Part shown: piece after piece, positions 27,954-34,814 of the stretch
Position numbering within the stretch: position 1 is the stretch's first letter
How the letters are laid out: every line of letters starts with the position of its first letter
From: Candidatus Omnitrophota bacterium
GTDB lineage: Bacteria; Omnitrophota; Gorgyraeia; Zapsychrales; Fredricksoniimonadaceae
DNA length: 44,441 bases
Reading direction: 5' to 3'
Assembly: GCA_015232565.1 (NCBI GenBank)
Contig: JADFZK010000022.1
Span: 1 to 44,441, forward strand
Program-made: the position numbers and the translations under genes
The notes under the pieces: model-generated
What the model saw: only the letters and a program-made list of their open reading frames with translations
The model's database searches: none
What the model was told of the DNA's origin: nothing

Positions 27954-27982
27954 ATTCTGCCACGACTCCCTGGCAGTGTCAA
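27954..27982 (-). promoter_or_regulatory. Sigma70-type porin promoter with inverted repeat in the spacer
   Basis: On the minus strand: TTGACA (27977-27982), a 17-bp spacer and CAGAAT (27954-27959). The spacer holds CTGCCA-N8-TGGCAG (27957-27976), which overlaps the -10 box and would be an operator in the right place. Predicted start near 27947, leader about 165 nt. Confidence 0.55.
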
Positions 27983-28026
27983 ACAGAAATTCAAAAAATT
28001 TAGGCCCATATGTTAAAAACACAGGG

Positions 28027-28144
28027 ACTGGGGCAAAATGGCCAGCTGCTAGGCATTTCCTGAGTGAGCGCGAAGGCGTACTTAAAGTACGCCGCACAAG
28101 CGAACGAAGGAATAACGACGCAGATGGCCGTTTTGCACTGGAAT
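28027..28144. repeat. Long hairpin element with GCGCGAAG / AGCGAACGAAG loop (copy 1)
   Basis: Outer arms of about 22 bp (around GCAAAATGGCCAGCTGC) enclose a small TTCCT/AGGAA stem, an internal loop with GCGCGAAG on the left and AGCGAACGAAG on the right, and an apical perfect stem GGCGTACT/AGTACGCC. The element at 41456-41654 has the same plan with different stem sequences. MITE-like or structured RNA. Confidence 0.6.
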
Positions 28145-28147
28145 AAT

Positions 28148-28193
28148 CACCGATAGCCCCGAGGCCCTTTTGGGCCTCTGGTGGCTATCGGTG
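28148..28193 (-). terminator. Two-stem hairpin downstream of tRNA-Arg
   Basis: The core at 28151-28190 has the same 40-nt plan as the hairpin after tRNA-Pro (7831-7870): 8-bp outer stem, ACC/G internal loop, 8-position inner stem, 4-nt loop. Here the outer stem is extended to 11 bp. A weak T-rich stretch (TTATT) follows on the minus strand. Confidence 0.6.
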
Positions 28194-28195
28194 TT

Positions 28196-28219
28196 ATTTG
28201 AAAAGAATCCTTTTCAAAT
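28196..28219. repeat. 24-bp palindrome ATTTGAAAAG-N4-CTTTTCAAAT (copy 2)
   Basis: Identical arms to 26386-26409; here complementarity extends to 13 bp per arm (28193-28222), reaching the last base of tRNA-Arg. It lies between the tRNA and the GC-rich hairpin. Confidence 0.7.
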
Positions 28220-28221
28220 AA

Positions 28222-28294
28222 CGTCCCTGGACCGACTCGAACGGTCACATCAGTCTTAGGAGGGCTGCGCTCTATCCAGCTGAGCTACAGGGAC
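28222..28294 (-). tRNA. tRNA-Arg (anticodon CCT)
   Basis: 73 nt: acceptor GTCCCTG/CAGGGAC, D arm GCTC/GAGC, T arm GACCG/CGGTC with loop TTCGAGT, discriminator G, no encoded CCA. The anticodon loop CTCCTAA gives CCU, reading AGG. The anticodon stem CAGCC/GACTG has a C-A mismatch at position 30-40. It is 19 bp downstream of the TPR gene, so probably co-transcribed with it. Confidence 0.92.
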
Positions 28295-28313
28295 AAAAGT
28301 CTCGACATTAAAA

Positions 28314-29216
28314 TCATTTACCAGCCTGATGGCTGGCCAGGACCTTCAGGTACTCTTCGGGTGCCTTATAGCCTAAGGCCACCGCTTTGTCCAAATAAAA
28401 ACCGGCATCAGCAAAATTATTTAACTTAAAGGACACCGTAGAAAGATTAATGAAAGCATCCATATGCTGAGGGTTCATACTGACCGCTCTTTTGTAATAC
28501 GCCAGAGCTTCCATCCCTTTATCCATCCGGGCATAGGCATTACCGATATTATAAAACAACTCGGGATTGCCGGAACCTTTTTTTTCGGAGAGCAAATAAT
28601 TCTCCAAAGCCTTATCCAGCGCGCCCTTCACTTCCTCTATATAGCCCAGATGAAAGTATACTTCGGCATTATCCATGCCATGGCCGATCGCTTTCTGGTA
28701 AGAATCACCAGCCTTATCTACCAAATTAAGCTTGAAATACAAAAGGCCCAAACGCAGGTAAGTTTCCGCCAGATCGGGCTGAAGCAAAGCCGCTTTTTCG
28801 TATGCGGCCACGGCTTCGGCAAAACGGCCCTGACCATTAAACGCCTCAGCCTCATTATAAATAACCGCCACATCAGCGGATCCGGCCTGCACTCCATTGT
28901 TATTCCGGACGGCCAGGGCAAGGTCCGCCCCTGCAACACCAGAGGCGCTCGAAGCCGCTGTCGACTTGCCAACCAGATTCGGCTCCACCGGCGCTTCGTT
29001 GCCTTTGAGGGCAACCAGACCGGCGTCGGCGCTCGAAGAAGCCTGCGAATTGCTATCCGCATACGGCACCACCGGAGCACTGATGGCTTTTGGCGCAACC
29101 GGCCCGGCCGCTTCCGCCGACCGGGCGCCGACCTTGGAAGAAAACCTGAGCCAGGCCACCGCAATGATCGCCAAAGCCAGCCAAACCGTTGTAGTAAGAT
29201 AACGTTTCGATCTCAT
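28314..29216 (-). CDS. Membrane-anchored TPR-repeat protein
   Basis: 300 residues. An N-terminal membrane segment (about 8-24, TTTVWLALAIIAVAWL) precedes a low-complexity Ala/Ser/Val-rich stretch (30-110). At least five tetratricopeptide repeats follow (about 118-290), with the W/L-G-Y/F-A-P spacing visible in AEAFNGQGRFAEAVAAYEKAALLQPD, YLRLGLLYFKL, YFHLGYIEEVKGALDKALENYL, YNIGNAYARMDKGMEALAYYKRAVSMNPQ and INLSTVSFKLNN. A protein-interaction scaffold on the membrane; partner unknown. It lies 66 bp after apt. Confidence 0.8.
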   Translation of the reverse strand: MRSKRYLTTTVWLALAIIAVAWLRFSSKVGARSAEAAGPVAPKAISAPVVPYADSNSQASSSADAGLVALKGNEAPVEPNLVGKSTAASSASGVAGADLALAVRNNNGVQAGSADVAVIYNEAEAFNGQGRFAEAVAAYEKAALLQPDLAETYLRLGLLYFKLNLVDKAGDSYQKAIGHGMDNAEVYFHLGYIEEVKGALDKALENYLLSEKKGSGNPELFYNIGNAYARMDKGMEALAYYKRAVSMNPQHMDAFINLSTVSFKLNNFADAGFYLDKAVALGYKAPEEYLKVLASHQAGK

Positions 29217-29282
29217 TAGAAATATTCCCGAAGCTCCACGAACCCGAAAAAGGTCTGGATCCTTTTAGGCTGATAAACCTGG

Positions 29283-29807
29283 TCAATACTGAAGGAGCGA
29301 GAAAACCGGAAGGCCCTTAAGCTTGTCTCGGCCATTTAAAAAAGCAAGCTCGATAACAAAAGCCACCGCGCAGATCCTGGCCCCGGAACCACGCACCAGC
29401 TCGGAAACAGCGCCGACCGTGCCCCCCGTTGCCAGAAGATCGTCGATGATAACAACCTTGTCGCCTTTTTTAAGAGCATCAGAGTGCATCTCCAGCGTAT
29501 CGGTGCCGTACTCCAGGTCGTAAGATACCGACGTGGTCTTATAAGGCAGTTTGCCCTTTTTGCGCACCGGAATAAAACCCAGGCCCAATTTACACGCCAC
29601 CGCAGTACCAAAAATAAAACCGCGGGATTCAATGCCCACAATATATTTAGGCTTCAGTTTGGACACCGCTTTGGCCAGCTGATCGACGGAAGCCTTAAGG
29701 GCTTGCGGATCTTTGAGCAAAGTGGTAATGTCCTTGAAAATAATCCCCTTTTTCGGGAAATCAGGTATATCACGGATGAATTTTTTAAGATCCAAAGCTT
29801 TTGCCAT
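29283..29807 (-). CDS. apt: Adenine phosphoribosyltransferase
   Basis: It salvages adenine with PRPP to AMP. The 174-residue protein shows LKKFIRDIPDFPKKGIIFKDIT, GIESRGFIFG and the PRPP-binding motif VVIIDDLLATGGT. ATG 29807 is preceded by GGAGGGG and gives the canonical start. The frame extends upstream to 29855 through a repetitive CCCCTCCC-rich palindromic stretch and is rejected. Confidence 0.95.
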   Translation of the reverse strand: MAKALDLKKFIRDIPDFPKKGIIFKDITTLLKDPQALKASVDQLAKAVSKLKPKYIVGIESRGFIFGTAVACKLGLGFIPVRKKGKLPYKTTSVSYDLEYGTDTLEMHSDALKKGDKVVIIDDLLATGGTVGAVSELVRGSGARICAVAFVIELAFLNGRDKLKGLPVFSLLQY

Positions 29808-29886
29808 TTTCCCCTCCCCTGACCCCTCCCACAAGTGGAGGGGGATTATGTTCAAGTTTAAACCGAAAAAATAAACACCTATGAGA

Positions 29887-30762
29887 TCATTTCAAGATCG
29901 CCGTGGAATGACCTTTGAGGAATTTGGCTTCCATTAATATCTTTACCGGCAATTTGGCCAGCCCGAGGCTCATTTGAAATAAATTCTCGATCCCCTGACG
30001 GGACATATCCACGATCGGCTGTTCAAACGTAGCCAGTTTGACGCCATTCTCCCCGGCCGATAAATTATTATCGAACCCCACCACCGAAAGGTCTTCCGGG
30101 ACTTTAAGGCCCAGGGTCCGGGCGGCGTCCACAACTTCGTAGGCCATAACATCCGAAGCGGCGAATATGGCCGTAGGACGCTCGGCGGAATTAACATCTT
30201 TCAGCAAAGCCAGCGTGCCGGAACGGGCCAGAGTGCGCAGGAAGTCGCCCTTTTTAACCAGCTTTTTTTCTTTGGGTAAACCGGCCAGCTCCAGCCCCTC
30301 GTAATAACCTTCCAGGCGATCCTGCCCCGCCTGAGTATTAAGGTCACCGGAAATACTGGCTATCCTGGTATGCCCCATACCGGCCAGCAACGTAACCGCC
30401 TGACGTGCCGCACTGCGATTATCAATAGCTATGGTATTAAAAGGCTCAATGGTCGGATTGTTTAACACCATGGTCGGCACACCCCGCCGGATGGCAAAAC
30501 GCACCACATCCCAGTCACGGTCGATATCGGCGAAAAGCAGGCCATCCACAAAATTGGGGTCCAGCAAACCATCCAGCCAATGCGTATGGTCACCGCGCTC
30601 CACCAGGTGAATAAGGATATCCACATCCAGCCGGCTGGCCGCGATATTGGCTCCCTTGGTAACTTCTCCGGCGTAAAAAGAATTGGCTAGGTCTTCAAAA
30701 CGGGGAATAACAACTACAAAGATCGGCTTTCTATTCTTGCGGGTCAAGATCGGTCTGGTCAT
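29887..30762 (-). CDS. LacI/GalR-type sugar-sensor domain protein without DNA-binding domain
   Basis: About 291 residues forming a complete type I periplasmic-binding-protein-like effector domain: PIFVVVIPRFEDLANSFYAGEVTKGAN, VDGLLFADID, RRGVPTMVLNNP, IAIDNRSAARQAVTLLAGMGHTRIASISG, AIFAASDVMAYEVVDAARTLGLKVPEDLSVVGFDNN and LATFEQPIVDMSRQGIENLF. These match LacI-family regulators, but the N-terminal helix-turn-helix and hinge are absent, and there is no signal peptide. The ATG lies 32 bp inside the 3' end of the sigma-factor gene. A frame-lost HTH is excluded because the upstream DNA encodes the sigma factor. A ligand-sensing partner is inferred. Confidence 0.8.
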   Translation of the reverse strand: MTRPILTRKNRKPIFVVVIPRFEDLANSFYAGEVTKGANIAASRLDVDILIHLVERGDHTHWLDGLLDPNFVDGLLFADIDRDWDVVRFAIRRGVPTMVLNNPTIEPFNTIAIDNRSAARQAVTLLAGMGHTRIASISGDLNTQAGQDRLEGYYEGLELAGLPKEKKLVKKGDFLRTLARSGTLALLKDVNSAERPTAIFAASDVMAYEVVDAARTLGLKVPEDLSVVGFDNNLSAGENGVKLATFEQPIVDMSRQGIENLFQMSLGLAKLPVKILMEAKFLKGHSTAILK

Positions 30763-31582
30763 CGGATTCAAGCTCACCGTTATCCTGTTTATTGAGGGTA
30801 TCTTTTAATTTTTTCAGAATTATCACTTCCAGCTGACGCACCCGCTCACGGGAAATACCCATCTGGTCGGCGATCTCGGCCAGAGTTTTCGGTGTGCCGC
30901 TGGGAACGCCGAAACGCAGGGAAATGATCTCCCTCTCCCGTTCGGGCAGATCCTGAAGCACTCCGCAAACGCGCTCTTTATTAAGGAAGTTCTCCACCTG
31001 CTCATCCGGCAGGGCCAGATTGTCGTCTTCCACAATATCATGCACCTGGCCGTCGCCATCCTCGCCGATCGGCGCATCAAGGCTGGACATTTTGGTTATC
31101 GCCTGGTCAAGGTCACGGACTTTGTCGATGGAAATGAGCATTTTTTTAGCCACTTCGCCGTACTGGGGCTTGCGGCCAAGCTTGTGCGTCAGGGTTTCCA
31201 GGGTCTTCTTGTAACGTACTATTTCCTCGTTCATGTATACCGGAACGCGGATCATTTTACCCTGGTCGATAATAGAACGGGAAACGCCCTGTTTGATCCA
31301 CCACGCTGCGTAGGTGGAGAAACGATACCCTTTTTCCGGGTCGAATTTATCCACGGCGCGCATCAGGCCGATATTGCCCTCTTCTATCAGATCGCTCAAA
31401 GGGATACCCAGATTAACATACCTTTTGGCAATACTGATCACCAGCCGCAAATTTGACCGGATCATTTTATCGCGCGCTTCGGTATCGCCTTCCTGAACCA
31501 GGCGGGCAAGGTCCACCTCTTCCTCCGGAGTCAACAAAGGAATAGGACGGATGTCTTTAAGGTACGCTTTGATCGGATCCAT
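30731..31582 (-). CDS. Sigma70-family RNA polymerase sigma factor (group 2-like)
   Basis: 283 residues with regions 1.2 (DPIKAYLKDIRPIPLLTPEEEVDLA), 2 (RDKMIRSNLRLVISIAKRYVNLG, LIEEGNIGLMRAVDKFDPEKGYRFSTYAAWWIKQ), 3 (RVPVYMNEEIVRYKK) and 4 (LPEREREIISLRFGVPSG, then LAEIADQMGISRERVRQLE). No region 1.1. It is shorter than a primary RpoD and resembles RpoS/RpoD-like alternative factors; the C-terminal tail is acidic. It is translationally coupled to a LacI-type sensor. No SD is evident before ATG 31582. Confidence 0.88.
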   Translation of the reverse strand: MDPIKAYLKDIRPIPLLTPEEEVDLARLVQEGDTEARDKMIRSNLRLVISIAKRYVNLGIPLSDLIEEGNIGLMRAVDKFDPEKGYRFSTYAAWWIKQGVSRSIIDQGKMIRVPVYMNEEIVRYKKTLETLTHKLGRKPQYGEVAKKMLISIDKVRDLDQAITKMSSLDAPIGEDGDGQVHDIVEDDNLALPDEQVENFLNKERVCGVLQDLPEREREIISLRFGVPSGTPKTLAEIADQMGISRERVRQLEVIILKKLKDTLNKQDNGELESDDQTDLDPQE

Positions 31583-31656
31583 AGGCAGAAGGTGCTCTTG
31601 GTAAATTCGCCGGGCTCAAAAAACAAAGCTTTTACATTTATGACCACTAAAACAAT

Positions 31657-31700
31657 ATACCCCCGGCGCGCATGAACAGGTTCATACGCACCGGGGATAT
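31657..31700 (-). terminator. Terminator hairpin after ppdK
   Basis: A long stem of about 20 bp (ATATCCCCGGTGCGTATGAA with TTCATGCGCGCCGGGGGTAT on the minus strand) with a 3-nt loop, followed by ATTGTTTT. It lies 15 bp past the ppdK stop and before the sigma-factor gene. Confidence 0.75.
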
Positions 31701-31714
31701 TCTATATCAACTAT

Positions 31715-34528
31715 TTACTTCTTGCCCGGTTTTTTCCCGGTTTTTTTCACCGCCGGCTTGGCAGTTTTACCGCCCGCCTTGATCTCCATGGCCGCCTGGG
31801 CCGCCGCGAGACGCGCGATCGGAACTCGGTACGGCGAGCAGGACACGTAATTCATCCCCGCTTTCACACAGAACTTGACACTGGCGGATTCACCACCATG
31901 TTCACCGCAGATACCGATCTTCAGGTCCTTGCGGGTGGAGCGGCCGCGCTCAATACCATACTTCACCAGCAAACCAACACCGTTCTGGTCCAGGCTCTGG
32001 AAAGGATCATCCTTGAAAATAGCCTTACCGCCTTCTTTCTCCGCCGCCACGTAAATCGGCAGGAAACGGCCGGCATCGTCGCGGGACAAGCCCAGCGTCA
32101 TCTGCGTGAGGTCGTTGGTCCCGAATGAAAAGAACTCCGACACTTCCGCCAGCTCGTTAGCCAGCAGAGCCGCGCGCGGGATCTCGATCATAGTGCCCAC
32201 CATATACTTCACCTTGGACTTCGCTTCCTTAATAAGCTGGTTCGCGATAGCCCTGGTCTGATCTACCAGAATACTTAATTCCTTCTTGTCGATAGTCAGC
32301 GGGATCATGATCTCGGGCAGAACCTTGAAGCCTTCCTTGGTCGCCTTGATCGCGGCCTCGATGATAGCCGTAACCTGCATCTCGAGGATCTCGGGATAAG
32401 TAATGCACAAACGGCAACCGCGATGGCCCAGCATCGGGTTGGATTCATGCAGCTGCTCGCAACGGTGCTTGATCTTCTCCGCCGAGAGGCCGGTAATATG
32501 CGACAACTTGTTAACGCCGGCATCATCCTTGGGAGTGAACTCGTGCAGAGGCGGATCGATCAAACGGATCGTAACCGGTTTGCCATCCATGGCCTTAAAA
32601 ATACCATAGAAGTCCTCGCGCTGAATAGGCAGGAGTTTCGCCAGGGCGCCTTTACGAGCCTCCAGTGAATCCGCCACGATCATCTCCTGGATCGCCAGAC
32701 GACGCTCTTCAGTATCAAAGAACATATGCTCGGTACGGCACAAACCGATACCTTCAGCGCCCATCTCGATAGCCTTTTGGGCATCGTACGGGGTATCCGC
32801 GTTGGTACGCACATTAATGGTACGGATTGCATCCGCCCACTTGAGGATCGTGTTATACGCTTCGGGCAGGATCGGATCCATAAGCGGGAACTCGCCCATG
32901 AAAACATCACCCGCGGAACCATCCAGGGTAAGATAATCGCCCTGATGGATCGTCTTGCCGCCCACGGTCATCGACTTGGCATCGTAATTAATATCCAGGG
33001 CTTCACAACCCACCACGCAACACTTGCCCCAACCACGGGCAACCACCGCGGCGTGTGAAGTCTTGCCGCCGGTTGCCGTAAGGATACCCTTGGCCGCGTG
33101 CATACCGCCTACGTCCTCGGGAGAAGTTTCTTTACGCACCAATATCACCTTGTCGCCCTTGGCCGCCATCTCCTCAGCCTCGGCCGCCGTAAAAACCACC
33201 TTACCCGAAGCGGCGCCGGGAACAGCGTTAATACCGCCCGCAATGCGCGCATTCTTCAGGTCCTGCAAACTGACCTTCTTGGTGTCGACGATAGGATAGA
33301 ACAAACGCTCGATGTCATCGGAAGTCAAACGCGCCACTGCCTGCTCTTTGGTGATGACCGGCTTCACCGCCAGGTCCGCCCACTTCTTGGGCAAATAACC
33401 TTTTTTCACCAGGTCGTTCGCCTGAGCCTTGCTGAGCAAGGGCTTGGTAGCGTGATCGAGAGCGATCTGGAACGCCGCCGCCGGAGAACGCTTGCCGGTA
33501 CGACACTGCAACATATACAACTGCTCGTCCTCAATAGTGAACTCGAGGTCCTGCATTTCCTTATAGTAAGATTCCAGGATCGCGCGCACGGCCAGCAACT
33601 GGTCGTAAGGCTTGGGCATCTGGTCCTGCAAGGTCTGCAATTTGAGAGGCGTACGGATACCGGCCACCACGTCTTCGCCCTGGGCGTTGATCAGGTAATC
33701 GCCGTAGAATTCATTGGTCCCGGTATTCGGATCGCGCGTAAAACACACGCCGGTGCCGGAATTATCGCCCTTGTTGCCGAACACCATTTGCACCACGTTG
33801 ACCGCCGTACCCTTAAGGTCGGTGATCTTTTCAACGCGGCGATAGGTAACAGCCTTCTCGGCCTCCCAGCTGTTAAAGACGGCCATGATGGCGCCCCAAA
33901 GCTGTTTGTAGGGATCCTGCGGAAAATCCTCGCCCTTGTTCTGCTTGTAAAAAGCCTTGAACTGGTCGCAAAGCTCCTTAAGCTTCTCGGCCGGAATCTC
34001 GGGGTCGGTCTTGACGCCCAGGTCATGCTTCATTTTATGGAGCATATCTTCCATCGGCTGTTTGGAAAGGCCCATGGCGGTCGAGGAGAACATCTGGATG
34101 AAACGGCGATAAGAATCGTAAGCAAAACGGGCATTGCCGGTTTTCTTGGCGAGGCCCTCAACGCTCTTGTCGTTCAAGCCCAGATTAAGGATGGTTTCCA
34201 GCATGCCGGGCATGGAGCGCGCGGCGCCAGAACGCACCGATACCAGCAAAGGATCGTTCGAATCGCCAAGCTTTTTGCCGGTGTTCTTTTCCAGCTTCTT
34301 TACGGCGTCAATAACTTCATTTGAAAGCCCCTTGGGAAGCTTGCGGCCGATCTTGTAATACTCTTCGCAAGTCTGGATCGTGACCGTAAAACCCGCCGGG
34401 ACCGGGATGCCGATAGAAGTCATTTCCATCAGGCCGATACCTTTGCCGCCGAGCACATTCTTGCTCAGCTCGGCGCCCTTGGCTTCCGCCTTACCGGCAC
34501 CATACGAATAAACATGTTTTGTTGCCAT
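31715..34528 (-). CDS. ppdK: Pyruvate, phosphate dikinase
   Basis: It interconverts pyruvate + ATP + Pi and PEP + AMP + PPi. The 937-residue protein has the nucleotide-binding domain at the N-terminus (KNVLGGKGIGLMEMTSIGIPVPAGFTV, SVRSGAARSMPGMLETILNLGLND), the phosphohistidine domain (TATGGKTSHAAVVARGWGK, His around 456) and the PEP/pyruvate barrel (GLCRTEHMFF, FFSFGTNDLTQMTLG, ICGEHGG). The C-terminal tail is Lys/Pro-rich. SD AAGGAG precedes ATG 34528. Its upstream region is the 79-bp tandem hairpin array. This enzyme usually marks PPi-linked glycolysis in anaerobes. Confidence 0.97.
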   Translation of the reverse strand: MATKHVYSYGAGKAEAKGAELSKNVLGGKGIGLMEMTSIGIPVPAGFTVTIQTCEEYYKIGRKLPKGLSNEVIDAVKKLEKNTGKKLGDSNDPLLVSVRSGAARSMPGMLETILNLGLNDKSVEGLAKKTGNARFAYDSYRRFIQMFSSTAMGLSKQPMEDMLHKMKHDLGVKTDPEIPAEKLKELCDQFKAFYKQNKGEDFPQDPYKQLWGAIMAVFNSWEAEKAVTYRRVEKITDLKGTAVNVVQMVFGNKGDNSGTGVCFTRDPNTGTNEFYGDYLINAQGEDVVAGIRTPLKLQTLQDQMPKPYDQLLAVRAILESYYKEMQDLEFTIEDEQLYMLQCRTGKRSPAAAFQIALDHATKPLLSKAQANDLVKKGYLPKKWADLAVKPVITKEQAVARLTSDDIERLFYPIVDTKKVSLQDLKNARIAGGINAVPGAASGKVVFTAAEAEEMAAKGDKVILVRKETSPEDVGGMHAAKGILTATGGKTSHAAVVARGWGKCCVVGCEALDINYDAKSMTVGGKTIHQGDYLTLDGSAGDVFMGEFPLMDPILPEAYNTILKWADAIRTINVRTNADTPYDAQKAIEMGAEGIGLCRTEHMFFDTEERRLAIQEMIVADSLEARKGALAKLLPIQREDFYGIFKAMDGKPVTIRLIDPPLHEFTPKDDAGVNKLSHITGLSAEKIKHRCEQLHESNPMLGHRGCRLCITYPEILEMQVTAIIEAAIKATKEGFKVLPEIMIPLTIDKKELSILVDQTRAIANQLIKEAKSKVKYMVGTMIEIPRAALLANELAEVSEFFSFGTNDLTQMTLGLSRDDAGRFLPIYVAAEKEGGKAIFKDDPFQSLDQNGVGLLVKYGIERGRSTRKDLKIGICGEHGGESASVKFCVKAGMNYVSCSPYRVPIARLAAAQAAMEIKAGGKTAKPAVKKTGKKPGKK

Positions 34529-34563
34529 TTCACTGCTCCTTTTTAATTTTTATCCAAAAAATT

Positions 34564-34810
34564 AAAAACTCCTGAACGCCGCGACGACCCATCAGGTCGA
34601 CGGGCGTGAAGGAGTTCCCTAATAAAACGTATACAAAGAACAAAAAACTCCCGAACACCGCGACGACCCATCAGGTCGACGGGTGTGAGGAAGTCCCCTA
34701 ATAAAAAATATACAAAGAACCAAAAACTCCTGAACGCCGCGACGACCCATCAGGTCGACGGGCGTGAAGGAGTTCCCTAATAAAACGTATACAAAGAACC
34801 AAAACTCCCG
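34564..34810 (-). repeat. Three 79-bp tandem repeats, each a hairpin followed by a T-run
   Basis: Repeats start at 34564, 34643 and 34722; the first 10 bp of a fourth begin at 34801, next to the glyS stop. Each unit read on the minus strand folds as ACTCCT-UC-ACGCC, an inner CGACC-UGAU-GGGUCG, then GGCGT-UC-AGGAGT, followed directly by TTTTT. The middle copy keeps the fold by a paired change (ACGCC/GGCGT to ACACC/GGTGT) and by an outer-stem change that is a U-G wobble only on the minus strand. They look like serial intrinsic terminators/attenuators between glyS and ppdK. Confidence 0.85.
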
Positions 34811-34814
34811 ATCA

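Larger units (their letters stand above)
27783..28147. other. Porin upstream region with promoter and hairpin element
   Basis: About 365 bp without a gene. It holds the porin leader (27783-27947), a promoter with an operator-like repeat (27954-27982) and a hairpin element (28027-28144). The leader contains repeated GATCGATC-like words and a TATATATA stretch but no riboswitch I recognise. Confidence 0.5.

Noticed and set aside
27941..27980. Sigma54 promoter suggested by TGGCAG words
   Set aside because: The GG and GC dinucleotides are not at the -24/-12 spacing on either strand; a sigma70 promoter fits better.
29808..29855. N-terminal extension of Apt (start at 29855)
   Set aside because: The extension translates a CCCCTCCC palindromic repeat; ATG 29807 has a strong SD and gives the canonical start.
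33098..34324. A 408-codon plus-strand open frame opposite ppdK
   Set aside because: It lies wholly antisense to a fully supported PPDK, its translation is His/Gln/Leu/Arg-rich with no domain, and it has no SD or promoter. Long antisense frames arise from the codon bias of the real gene.
34529..34814. CRISPR array
   Set aside because: The three units are direct tandem repeats of a 79-bp block with no variable spacers, and each is a terminator-like hairpin; no cas genes.
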